From Patescibacteria group bacterium (GTDB taxonomy: Bacteria > Patescibacteriota > Microgenomatia > Daviesbacterales > UBA10151), in the NCBI GenBank assembly GCA_943356485.1, contig CALRFD010000001.1, positions 1 to 55,074 on the forward strand: DNA of 55,074 nt, written 5' to 3'. Shown in pieces: positions 33,459 to 40,958 of the stretch. The notes under the pieces are model-generated. The model saw nothing but the letters and a program-made list of their open reading frames with translations, was not told where the DNA came from and ran no database searches. The translations under genes were made by a program, and so were the position numbers. Numbering within the stretch: position 1 is the first letter of the stretch; each line of letters opens with the position of its first letter.

Positions 33459-33800
33459 CTAGCGAAGTTTTGTACCGGGAGGAACTTTGGATGAAGGTTT
33501 TATAGGATAAGGTTTTTTTGAACCTTGCCTGCCGGCAGGCAGGTCAGTGGCTAAGATCATGCCTTCTGAATCCAGACCCATCATTTTTCTAGGTTCTAAG
33601 TTAGTAACATACACAAACTGCTTACCCACCAATTGAGAGGGTTTATACCATTGCTTTATCCCGGATAAAATTTGCCTTTGGCCAAGTTCCCCAAAATCCA
33701 CAATTTGCTTAATCAATTTTTCAGAATCAGGAACTTCTTCTGCTTCCAAAACAGTTCCTACTCTAAGCTCAACCTTTAAAAAATCATCGATGGTTATCAT
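33459..33800 (-). CDS. tRNA-binding domain protein (Trbp111/MetG-C type)
   Basis: This 113-residue OB-fold protein (FLKVELRVGTVLEAEEVPDS, GQRQILSGIKQWYKP, VTNLEPRKMMGLDSEGMILA) matches the free-standing form of the C-terminal domain of methionyl-tRNA synthetase, which binds tRNA without sequence selectivity. The loop LPAGRQGSKK contains PAGRQG, encoded by a CCTGCCGGCAGG palindrome (33527-33540), an insertion also seen in other CPR proteins. It overlaps trpS by 4 bp. Confidence 0.9.
   Translation of the reverse strand: MITIDDFLKVELRVGTVLEAEEVPDSEKLIKQIVDFGELGQRQILSGIKQWYKPSQLVGKQFVYVTNLEPRKMMGLDSEGMILATDLPAGRQGSKKPYPIKPSSKVPPGTKLR
33527..33540. repeat. GC-rich palindrome encoding PAGRQG
   Basis: GCCTGCCGGCAGGC is a perfect 14-bp palindrome, with flanking CAGG/CCTT extension. 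It is far more GC-rich than its surroundings and inserts a six-residue loop in the OB-fold protein. Confidence 0.85.
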
Positions 33801-34792
33801 ATGAAATAATCTATCTTCATCGCTTTTTTAACCTCTAGCAAAGTTTTTTGAGCTTCTATCCTGGCTTTCTCAGTTCCTTCTTTTAAGATTTTATCTACTA
33901 ATTCTGGTTTATTTTCATACTCAGCCCTTCTTTTTCTGATTGGATCTAAGAAATTATTTAAAACTTTAACCAAAAACTTTTTAACCTCAACATCACCTAC
34001 TTGGCCTTTTGAGTAAAGCAGTTTATAGTTGGTCGTTTGTGGTTTATCATCATCAGTTCCAAAAGCATCAAGATAGATAAAAACCGGATTTCCTTCCACA
34101 TGTCCTGGGTCAGTTACTTTCAATCTAGTAGGGTCTGTATACATACTCATAACCTTTTTTTCTACATCTTCTGGGGTATCTGTTAAAAATATAGCATTAT
34201 TTAAAGATTTTCCCATCTTTCCTTGGCCATCTGTTCCAGGTAGTGTAGGAATTTCTCCTATTAAAGGCTCTGGAATTGGAAAAACATTTCCATATAAATT
34301 ATTAAATTTAATCGCTATATCCCTGGCAAATTCTACATGTGCTTTCTGATCTTTTCCCACAGGCACTAAATTAGCCTTTGGAGCCAAAATATCAGCCGCC
34401 ATTAAGACTGGATAATAATAAAGACCCAGAGTATCCTGGTTACCCTGATCCAGCTTTTCTTTTAGGGCTGGTTGGCGCTCCAAGACTGATCTTTGGGTCA
34501 GGATGGATAAAATATAGGCAATCTCTGTTGTACCATTAATCCCTGACTGCAAACAGAATGTAACTTTTTCTGGATCCAGTCCTATAGACAAATACCCCAG
34601 CATTAATCCTCTGATATTTTTTTCCAGATCAGTTGTTTTATCAAAATGAGTAGTTAACGCATGCAAATCTGCAATCAGAATATATGAGTCATATTCATCC
34701 TGAAGTTTCACTCTATTTGCAAGTGAACCTACATAGTTTCCTAAATGGAAACTTTCATTTGTCGGCCGGTCACCGGTTAAAATTCGTTTCAT
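33797..34792 (-). CDS. trpS: Tryptophanyl-tRNA synthetase
   Basis: The class I synthetase charges tRNA-Trp. From the ATG at 34792 it has 331 residues: MKRILTGDRPTNESFHLGNY with the HIGH-like HLGN, the TrpRS-specific DLHALT region, and KMGKSLNNAIFL as the KMSKS loop. The earlier in-frame ATG would overlap the preceding gene and add residues outside the family start. It is the last but one gene of a transcript that begins with the TrpR-like repressor, so it may be under tryptophan control. Confidence 0.95.
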   Translation of the reverse strand: MKRILTGDRPTNESFHLGNYVGSLANRVKLQDEYDSYILIADLHALTTHFDKTTDLEKNIRGLMLGYLSIGLDPEKVTFCLQSGINGTTEIAYILSILTQRSVLERQPALKEKLDQGNQDTLGLYYYPVLMAADILAPKANLVPVGKDQKAHVEFARDIAIKFNNLYGNVFPIPEPLIGEIPTLPGTDGQGKMGKSLNNAIFLTDTPEDVEKKVMSMYTDPTRLKVTDPGHVEGNPVFIYLDAFGTDDDKPQTTNYKLLYSKGQVGDVEVKKFLVKVLNNFLDPIRKRRAEYENKPELVDKILKEGTEKARIEAQKTLLEVKKAMKIDYFI

Positions 34793-34808
34793 ATTTATCT
34801 TTATTCTA

Positions 34809-35009
34809 TCATTTATTTGCTTCAATGATAGCAAGTGCCTCTTGATAATTTGTTATTCCTGCTAATTTTTCCCTGAGTGTCATCGCAGAATTTATAGGCA
34901 AAGCATAGTCGTAAGAACCGCTTCTGTTAACAACACCTACTTGCTTTTCGTCACATCTGACTATTATTCCGATAGACTCAACCGGTACGAAACATTCTTT
35001 TTTATTCAT
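34809..35009 (-). CDS. Hypothetical protein, 66 residues
   Basis: Not recognised. The small protein (MNKKECFVPVESIGIIVRCD...) is probably a compact beta/alpha domain. It has the best ribosome site of the region, GGAGGTGA, 4 bases before the ATG, indicating real translation. It lies between the frameshifted gene and trpS in the same direction. Confidence 0.55.
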   Translation of the reverse strand: MNKKECFVPVESIGIIVRCDEKQVGVVNRSGSYDYALPINSAMTLREKLAGITNYQEALAIIEANK

Positions 35010-35013
35010 CTTC

Positions 35014-35407
35014 TCACCTCCTTCCCTTTTTTCTAATCAAAATTTCTGTCCCCATTCCCTCCTCTAACCTTACCGGCACAAACCCTTCAATTCGGGCGAG
35101 TAAACCTGAGTTATGTTTTGCCAGAAACCCTTTTACTCTTCGTTCTTCAGGATCAGATAAACCATAAGGAAAAATCACGCTCCCTTCTCTATTACGTATA
35201 TAATAAATTCCCTCCATAATAGTTCTTACCATATCCTTAATAGCCCTCTCATCTACAAAGGGTAGGGTATCACTCGCTCTTATAGATAATTCTCTTTGTA
35301 GTGGGGATTGGACTCGTTTATTTTTTGAGGAGCCAAACTAACCCCTGACCCTCTTTCGAGAGGCCGGAGGCTCCTGTATTTATATTTGTTTCATTAAATC
35401 TTTCCAT
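35014..35407 (-). pseudogene. Frameshifted small gene (or programmed +1 shift)
   Basis: Two frames join into one plausible protein. The first starts at 35407 (MERFNETNINTGASGLSKEG) and stops after WLLKK at 35318. The second is open from the same place, has no start codon of its own for 35 codons, and reads NKRVQSPLQRELSIRASD, DTLPFVDERAIKDMVRTIME, EGIYYIRNREGSVIFPYG to a stop at 35014. Skipping one base at the six-A run (35321-35326) fuses them to about 130 residues. An annotation beginning at 35232 would capture only the second half. No family is recognised. Confidence 0.6.
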
Positions 35408-35413
35408 ATTAAT

Positions 35414-35668
35414 TTAAACTCCTTTAAATCTGCCTTTTTGCAGCTCTTTCGAGCCTCTTGTGACTGTTGCTATACCTACTCCTAATTTTTCCGCAATTTC
35501 GTGTTGAGGCGTTCCCGCTTTCAGCATTTTGACAATGCTTAAACGCATCGGTATCTCTTCCAACTCTTTTGGGGTTAAAATGCCTAAAAGAAAATCCTCC
35601 ATCTCTTCCCTATTTTTAATGCCTAGAAACAAGTCAATTAAAGTTTTTAATTCATTATTTCTAACCAT
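35414..35668 (-). CDS. TrpR/YerC-family repressor
   Basis: This 84-residue protein has the helical TrpR/YerC/YecD architecture: NNELKTLIDLFLGIKNREEM, LLGILTPKELEEIPMRLSIV, then the helix-turn-helix TPQHEIAEKLGVGIATVTRG. TrpR uses tryptophan as corepressor; YerC-type members may not. Control of the trp synthetase located in the same transcript, plus an operator-like palindrome with the TrpR core ACTAGT over its promoter, supports a tryptophan role. The start codon is 3 bases from the palindrome. Confidence 0.88.
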   Translation of the reverse strand: MVRNNELKTLIDLFLGIKNREEMEDFLLGILTPKELEEIPMRLSIVKMLKAGTPQHEIAEKLGVGIATVTRGSKELQKGRFKGV

Positions 35669-35671
35669 GTA

Positions 35672-35697
35672 ATACTATTATACTAGTACAATAGTAT
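35672..35697. promoter_or_regulatory. Operator-like 26-bp palindrome over the TrpR-like gene's promoter
   Basis: ATACTATT and AATAGTAT flank a centre TACTAGTA with a single mismatched pair over 26 bases. The centre ACTAGT is the same as the core of E. coli trp operators. It covers the -10 box, so binding would block initiation; autorepression is inferred. Confidence 0.75.
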
Positions 35698-35705
35698 TTT
35701 GTCAA
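35677..35705 (-). promoter_or_regulatory. Promoter of the TrpR-like gene
   Basis: Perfect TTGACA (35705-35700), 17-base spacer and perfect TATAAT (35682-35677) on the minus strand. The start codon comes 8 bases after the -10 box, so transcription would begin about two bases before ATG. Confidence 0.85.
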
Positions 35706-35709
35706 ATAT

Positions 35710-36025
35710 CTATCTTCCTGGTTCCCGCAAAGAATTTATTCTAACTATCCATAGTGAACCAACCTTAGTTAATAATTCTGTAATTTTGACTGGACTATCA
35801 GCCCGGATTCGATCCCAAGAAATAGTGAATTTTCCGTGTAGGACTATTCCTTCTGCACATAATTTTTGTATAGGGTTTCTCGTAATTGCACGAATCGGAT
35901 CAACTAACTGATCTCCCCCTATTACTATTAGAAACTCTTAAAACATTTAACTCTAGCGGCGCACCTCTAAAAGCGACATAAGAGAGGATTCTTCCATCTA
36001 TTATTCTTTCTTGATTTCTACTCAT
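35710..36025 (-). pseudogene. Second frameshifted small gene
   Basis: From 36025 the frame reads MSRNQERIIDGRILSYVAFR, GAPLELNVLRVSNSN and then runs to a stop near 35907. The +1 frame is open from there and reads GGDQLVDPIRAITRNPIQKL, CAEGIVLHGKFTISWDRIRA, SPVKITELLTKVGSLWIVRI and stops at 35710. Total length is a multiple of three plus one, as expected for a single-base shift near the five-G run around 35913-35917. No family is recognised. Reading TGA as an amino acid does not rescue it. Confidence 0.55.
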
Positions 36026-36043
36026 AATATTATTTTCAACAAA

Positions 36044-36074
36044 AAAACCGCTCCTTATTTAAGGGGGCGGTTTT
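36044..36074. terminator. Bidirectional intrinsic terminator
   Basis: AAAACCG and CGGTTTT close an 11-to-12-bp stem (36044-36056 with 36062-36074) around a short loop. On the minus strand seven T follow, on the plus strand four. It separates the small frame at 36082 from the frameshifted gene. Confidence 0.85.
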
Positions 36075-36081
36075 GAACACT

Positions 36082-36180
36082 TTATTCCTGATCTCCTTTA
36101 GGACTTAAACCCGCAGACCCACTCCCTCCAATAAAGAGAGCATATCTTTTCCAAAAATTAAAAAGTCCCAATTTCTTCAT
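36082..36180 (-). CDS. Possible small protein of 32 residues between two terminators
   Basis: The frame reads MKKLGLFNFWKRYALFIGG and ends GLSPKGDQE. It has a basic-hydrophobic first half and a Gly/Ser-rich tail, with one Trp. No ribosome site is visible, but a T-run terminator stands directly before it and another directly after it, so it forms its own unit. It could be a small peptide gene, or chance. Confidence 0.35.
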   Translation of the reverse strand: MKKLGLFNFWKRYALFIGGSGSAGLSPKGDQE

Positions 36181-36185
36181 AATAT

Positions 36186-36216
36186 AAAAAATAAAAATAT
36201 CCCGGATGGGATATTT
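36186..36216 (-). terminator. Intrinsic terminator in a leader before the small ORF
   Basis: AAATATCCC and GGGATATTT form a perfect 9-bp stem with a four-base loop (36195-36216), followed on the minus strand by TTTTTATTTTTT. A promoter TTGACA (36256-36251) with a GATCAT -10 at 17 bases lies only about 35 bases upstream, so the terminator would end a very short RNA or act as an attenuator. Confidence 0.7.
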
Positions 36217-36326
36217 AGGTAAGTTACATGATCTTAGATAGATCCATTTTTGTCAAGAGCTTCTTGCCGGGTAAAATCCCTAGACGAACTATTGACTTTT
36301 ATATATGAATAATAGATATTGTTTTT

Positions 36327-37601
36327 GTGAGCAGTAAACAAATCGAGGCTGAACCTTCCGCTACAAAATATAATCCCCAAAGACCATCAACTAACCCACA
36401 ACTTTTACAAATAGGCATTACTGACGAGTCAGAACCCCTTCGGACAGCTTCTGTTTGGGGAGCAATTGGGGTGGAGGCTGTAATTGCCCAGTGTTATCCT
36501 AATCAAATATCGTTATTTTATCAATCTTTTGATGTTATCGCTGCCAGACAAGAAGGATTAGAATTTGCTGCTACTTTGGAAAGTCATGGCGTTAGAGTCT
36601 TAATGGCAAGAGATATATTAGCTGAAACGCTGAAACCTAAAACTTTTAAAAAAACCAGCGTAATCGGTGAATTAGTGGAAAAGGCAGAAGCTATCCAATC
36701 TTCTCACAATACTCATATAGATAATGCCGCTGAATTAATAAATATACAGCAGGAGGCAGATATTGAAAGATACGGGGAGGAAAAAGCTCTAAACTTAAAT
36801 CACACCCTTAGCCTAAGCCCCCAACTCCCTCTTGGTAATAGTATTTATGGGAGGGATCAGATGAATGTTTTACTGGGAGCAAGAGTTGTATCCAGAATGG
36901 CGAAACTAATCAGAAGACCCGAAGTTAGCCTTTATGAATTAATTTATAAAGGCAGCCTGGCGCCCCATCAAACTATTAATATTCCAACAGATGAAACTTT
37001 TGAAGGAGGAGATGCATATGTACATCAAGGCCATGTTTGGATAGGAGTAGGTTCAAGAACCAGCTTTGGTGCGGCTATTAAAATATACGAAGCACTCAAA
37101 CCCGAGTTAGATCTAGCCGGATTAAAATTTGCAGTTGTTCAGGATGAGGATCCATACGGAAGACCGTTTTCCGAGCAACAAAGTTTTATGCATTTAGATA
37201 CTTTTTCAAATCCTACCGGAAGAAGAGATATTGCTGTCTGTTTAGAAGAAGCAACCAGAAGGAAAGTAAAGCTTCTCATATCTTCAAAAGGACAAACAAG
37301 GATAGAGGAAACGGGCTTATCTTTCATCGATTATTTGGAGCATGAAGTTAAAGAAGAGGAAATTGTAAAGATCTCACTGGAGGAACAAAAAGAGTTCGGT
37401 TGTAACTTCTTGCTCCTTGGTAAGAATAATGATGGCCGGGATGTAATACTCGTACCCTTAGAAAATAATAACGGTATAAACAATCAGTTAAGGAAAAATG
37501 GCAAAGTTGTTAAGACGGTGGAACTTTATGAAAGTACCAGAGGTTATGGTGCCGCCCATTGTATGACAGGTCAACTATTAAGAGAGGCTTATTATGGTTG
37601 A
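36327..37601 (+). CDS. Arginine deiminase superfamily enzyme next to argS
   Basis: The residues expected for guanidino-group chemistry are present in a 424-residue frame: RD at 186-187 (YGRDQMN), EGGD (226-229), the catalytic His289 in FMHLDTFSN and nucleophile Cys412 in GAAHCMTGQ. It differs from standard ArcA in lacking the usual N-terminal pattern and in a long central region. It may hydrolyse arginine or a related guanidine to the ureido form, or transfer the amidino group. GTG is the start; TTGACT with an AT-rich -10 precedes it. Its end overlaps argS by 8 bp, so the two are coupled. Confidence 0.75.
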   Translation: MSSKQIEAEPSATKYNPQRPSTNPQLLQIGITDESEPLRTASVWGAIGVEAVIAQCYPNQISLFYQSFDVIAARQEGLEFAATLESHGVRVLMARDILAETLKPKTFKKTSVIGELVEKAEAIQSSHNTHIDNAAELINIQQEADIERYGEEKALNLNHTLSLSPQLPLGNSIYGRDQMNVLLGARVVSRMAKLIRRPEVSLYELIYKGSLAPHQTINIPTDETFEGGDAYVHQGHVWIGVGSRTSFGAAIKIYEALKPELDLAGLKFAVVQDEDPYGRPFSEQQSFMHLDTFSNPTGRRDIAVCLEEATRRKVKLLISSKGQTRIEETGLSFIDYLEHEVKEEEIVKISLEEQKEFGCNFLLLGKNNDGRDVILVPLENNNGINNQLRKNGKVVKTVELYESTRGYGAAHCMTGQLLREAYYG

Positions 37602-39480
37602 AGCAAGACACACTGAATATCTTGGTATACCTGTTCCCCCGCTTCCTGAAAGCACAATGCCTACTGCACAAAAAGCTAGAATATTAACAAGAGAAGACTA
37701 TACTTATTTAAAGCTACAAGATACTTTACAACAGCAGATATCCGATCTCACATCTTATGAAGATGTCCAAATATCAGAACCTTCAAAAGGAATTGAGGCA
37801 GACTATGCTTTTGCTACTCACCCTCTGGCAAAATCTTTAAGGAAAAACCCGACTGATATTGCTCTCTCACTCGCAGCACAAATTAACGATGGCAGAAGAC
37901 CGGATTTAATTTCAATAGTATCTGGACAAGGTGGTTTCTTGAATCTTTCAATCAATATAAACCCTTACGGCGCAGAGGTTCTAAAAGAAATTGAAGATTA
38001 CCGGGAAAGTTATGGTAGCCAAAATATCGGAGATGGCGCGACAGTAGTCATAGACTGTTCATCCCCTAATGTTGCCAAATTTATGAGTGTTGGACACCTG
38101 CGGTCAACTATTATCGGCGAATCGCTAGCCCGTATCAACCAGGCAACAGGACATGAGGTTATTAGGGACAACCATTTAGGTGACTGGGGAACCCAATTTG
38201 GAATGTTAGCCAGAGCACACGAACTTTGGAGTGAGGAGTATGAGGAGTTAAGAGATGGCAGTGATCCGGTAAAAGGATTGTATAAACTCTACGTCCGCAT
38301 CCATGAAGAAGTTGAAAAGGAAAAAGAAGCAGAAAAGACCAGATCAGGTAACCCGGACGTTAAGGTAGAGTCTAATTTAGAAAAAGAAGGAAGAGATTGG
38401 TTTAGAAGACTTGAAGGCGGAGATGAAAAAGCCATGGATCTGCTTAAGTGGGCAACGAAGCAAAGCTTAGTAGAATTTCAACGAGTCTATGACTTACTTG
38501 GAACCAAATATGAACATATGCTGGGTGAATCTTTTTATGTCCCGATGCTCCCGGATATACTTAAGTTTATGCAAGATAAAGGCATTGTGCATCCTGATAA
38601 CAAGGGTGCTTTAACTGTTGATCTGGAGGCTCAAAAACTACCCAGATTAGTTGTCCAAAAATCTGATGGGACTAGTTTATACTCAACAAGAGAGTTAGCA
38701 ACCCTGGTTGCCAGGTCTGCCTGGTTTAATCCTCAAAGGATCTTATATGTGGTAGGAGGAGATCAGCGGGAATATTTCCAGCAAGTCTTTGCAGCCTTTG
38801 ACCAGATGACTCAGGGAGAAAAAAGACCAGAAACAGAGCATATTTCTTTCGGAATGATTAGTTTACCTGAGGGTAAGATGTCAAGCAGAGCTGGCAGGGT
38901 TGTTTTCCTAGAAGATGTTTTAAGTGAGGCCATCACCAGAGCCAGAACAAAAACAGAGGAAGTCAGCAGGGATAGTTTAACGAACGAGGAGAAGAATGAT
39001 ATAGCAAAAAAAATAGGCGTAGGCGCAGTGGTATTTTTTGATTTAGGACAAGGCAGGGAAAGAAACATTCAATTTGATTGGGATAAAGCACTATCTTTTG
39101 AAGGATATAGCGCTCCATATATTCAATATGCCCATGCCAGAGCTGAAGCGCTGCTAAGAAGAGCTACTGAACAAAATATAGCTATTGACCCAGAAACCTC
39201 CCCTGTTTTCGACCAACCATCTGAAGCAGCATTAATCAAACACTTAAGCAGGTTCCCAGAAACAGTCACAAAAGCAGCTCTTTTAAACAGGCCTGATATA
39301 ATTGCTCAATACACTTACACTACAGCAACCAAATTTAGCGATTTATACCACGATGTTAGCGTACTGCACGAACCTGATGACAAAATAAGAAATACCCGTT
39401 TAAGGCTTACCCAGGCAACTGCCCAAGTAATAAGAAATGGATTGAGATTGCTTTGCATAGAAGCACCCAATAGAATGTGA
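37594..39480 (+). CDS. argS: Arginyl-tRNA synthetase
   Basis: This class I enzyme charges tRNA-Arg. The 628 residues hold the N-terminal Arg-tRNA recognition domain (to about 130), the HIGH-like SSPNVAKFMSVGHLRSTIIG, the ArgRS pattern DNHLGDWGTQFGML, MISLPEGKMSSRAG in the KMSKS position, and the C-terminal anticodon-binding helical domain (ALLNRPDIIAQYTYTTATKF). It is coupled to an arginine deiminase-like gene upstream; ends with TGA, showing that TGA is a stop here. Confidence 0.97.
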   Translation: MVEARHTEYLGIPVPPLPESTMPTAQKARILTREDYTYLKLQDTLQQQISDLTSYEDVQISEPSKGIEADYAFATHPLAKSLRKNPTDIALSLAAQINDGRRPDLISIVSGQGGFLNLSININPYGAEVLKEIEDYRESYGSQNIGDGATVVIDCSSPNVAKFMSVGHLRSTIIGESLARINQATGHEVIRDNHLGDWGTQFGMLARAHELWSEEYEELRDGSDPVKGLYKLYVRIHEEVEKEKEAEKTRSGNPDVKVESNLEKEGRDWFRRLEGGDEKAMDLLKWATKQSLVEFQRVYDLLGTKYEHMLGESFYVPMLPDILKFMQDKGIVHPDNKGALTVDLEAQKLPRLVVQKSDGTSLYSTRELATLVARSAWFNPQRILYVVGGDQREYFQQVFAAFDQMTQGEKRPETEHISFGMISLPEGKMSSRAGRVVFLEDVLSEAITRARTKTEEVSRDSLTNEEKNDIAKKIGVGAVVFFDLGQGRERNIQFDWDKALSFEGYSAPYIQYAHARAEALLRRATEQNIAIDPETSPVFDQPSEAALIKHLSRFPETVTKAALLNRPDIIAQYTYTTATKFSDLYHDVSVLHEPDDKIRNTRLRLTQATAQVIRNGLRLLCIEAPNRM

Positions 39481-39524
39481 TAAAATAACGGTTCAGACAA
39501 ATGCAAAAAATATTTTAAAGATCT

Positions 39525-40391
39525 ATGCAAGAAATTCTTCCTGATAATACTTACTCCCATAGTTATCCTATTCCAACATCAACTTCTCCTATTAGATTGG
39601 TAACATCTGAAACAACTAGCTTTGAACGATTATCACAAATAGCAGCTTTTTATGATTCAGAAACAGAAGAATATGATAATGGCTATTCAACTCCTCTATG
39701 TCAAGCAGAAGACAGGGTATGGTCTCATTTAATACAAAACATTGTGGGAAGTAAGGTTATTGATGTCGGTTGCGGTACTGGTGATTTCCTCAAATCTTTT
39801 CAGCCAATTGAATATGTAGGCCTTGATATTTCACATCAAATGGCTAAAATAGCACACCAGAAATATGGAAGGGCATTTATAGTTGCTAATATGCATAGTC
39901 TTCCGTTTCCTGATAACTACTTTGATACGCTTGTCAGCATGTATGGACCAATTTCTTATTCTCTTGCCCCCCAAGAATTGATTCAAGAATTTGCTAGGGT
40001 TATAAGACCTGAAGGATCACTAATAGTAATGCCTTATACCAAAAGAGTTGAAAAGGGAGAAGGCGGCTCGATATCAGAAAAGAGAATTCTCGCTGGAGAT
40101 TATTCAACAGCTATAAACCCAGATATTAAAAAAGTTTTTTATTCAACACAGATGCTTAAGGAGTTATTTAGCGGATTTGATGATGTAAGCATTATGGGGA
40201 TAAATTTTACTGCAAATGGAATAGAACAAGCAGATAAGATACTACAGCGAGTATTTAAAAAAGAACCACTTTCTGTTGAATTTTACCAAAACTATATGCT
40301 GTGGGAGTTGGAAAATATGGATGATAAAGACCGCTTGGTTGAATATGCACGGCATGCAATTGTAATAGCAAGAAAGCCTGGAAAACTTTAA
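39525..40391 (+). CDS. SAM-dependent methyltransferase, class I
   Basis: This 288-residue protein contains a UbiE/Methyltransf_11-type domain: motif I VIDVGCGTGDFLK at about 86-98, then YVGLDISHQMAKIA (acidic end of strand 2), NMHSLPFPDNYFDTLVSMYG and EFARVIRPEGSLIVM. The substrate is unknown. The final third, from about residue 190, has no assignment. The following YbaK-like gene starts 8 bases after its stop. Confidence 0.8.
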   Translation: MQEILPDNTYSHSYPIPTSTSPIRLVTSETTSFERLSQIAAFYDSETEEYDNGYSTPLCQAEDRVWSHLIQNIVGSKVIDVGCGTGDFLKSFQPIEYVGLDISHQMAKIAHQKYGRAFIVANMHSLPFPDNYFDTLVSMYGPISYSLAPQELIQEFARVIRPEGSLIVMPYTKRVEKGEGGSISEKRILAGDYSTAINPDIKKVFYSTQMLKELFSGFDDVSIMGINFTANGIEQADKILQRVFKKEPLSVEFYQNYMLWELENMDDKDRLVEYARHAIVIARKPGKL

Positions 40392-40399
40392 TCTAATTT

Positions 40400-40915
40400 A
40401 TGTCACATGAGACTGATAAAATGATCCCTTACCAAGAAAATAAAAATGGAGAAATCAATCCATTTGATAAAATTATCTCAATGCTTAATAGAAATAACAC
40501 TGAATATCAAACAATTGAACATGAACCAGTTTATACAAGTGCTCAGGCAGAAAGCATAAGTGGTCTTGATTTAAGTCAGGGTGTAAAATCATTACTCTTA
40601 AAAGCCGATAAAACCTTTGTTCTGGTTGTATTACCCGGCGACAAACGTATAGATTTTAATAAAGTTAAAGCGGTTACTTCTGCAAAAAAGGTCAGATTTG
40701 CAACAAAAGAAGAAGTGAAAGATATAATGCATTGCGAACTTGGCGCATGCTACCCAATAGGATCTTTTTTAAATTTAAGGACTGTGGCTGATCCGTCCGT
40801 GATGGAAAATGACATTGTAGCTTTTAATCCGGGAGTCAACGATAAATCAATAATTTTAAAATCGCAAGACTATGTTAAGATTGCCTCACCAGAAATTATA
40901 CAAATAAGAGAATAG
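40400..40915 (+). CDS. YbaK/ProX-type aminoacyl-tRNA deacylase
   Basis: This 171-residue protein has the editing-domain fold: TEYQTIEHEPVYTSAQAESI, SLLLKADKTFVLVVLPGDKR with the conserved Lys, then GACYPIGSFLNLRTVADPSV and FNPGVNDKS. Relatives remove mischarged amino acids (Cys, Ala) from tRNA-Pro or other tRNAs. The partner is not shown by the context. About 20 residues precede the domain. Confidence 0.85.
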   Translation: MSHETDKMIPYQENKNGEINPFDKIISMLNRNNTEYQTIEHEPVYTSAQAESISGLDLSQGVKSLLLKADKTFVLVVLPGDKRIDFNKVKAVTSAKKVRFATKEEVKDIMHCELGACYPIGSFLNLRTVADPSVMENDIVAFNPGVNDKSIILKSQDYVKIASPEIIQIRE

Positions 40916-40958
40916 AGATTCAGAATCGGAAATTGAGATCTCAGGAAAATGTAGGTTT

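Noticed and set aside
35800..35826. tRNA T-arm-like sequence (GGATCGAATCC on the minus strand)
   Set aside because: No acceptor stem or anticodon arm fits around it; it lies in the frameshifted coding sequence.
35699..35911. A 70-codon plus-strand frame after the TrpR-like promoter
   Set aside because: The opposite strand carries a better protein-like sequence, though split by a frameshift.
36023..36025. Recoding of TGA as an amino acid to rescue the frame starting here
   Set aside because: Reading through the TGA gives no sensible protein, and argS and other genes end in TGA.
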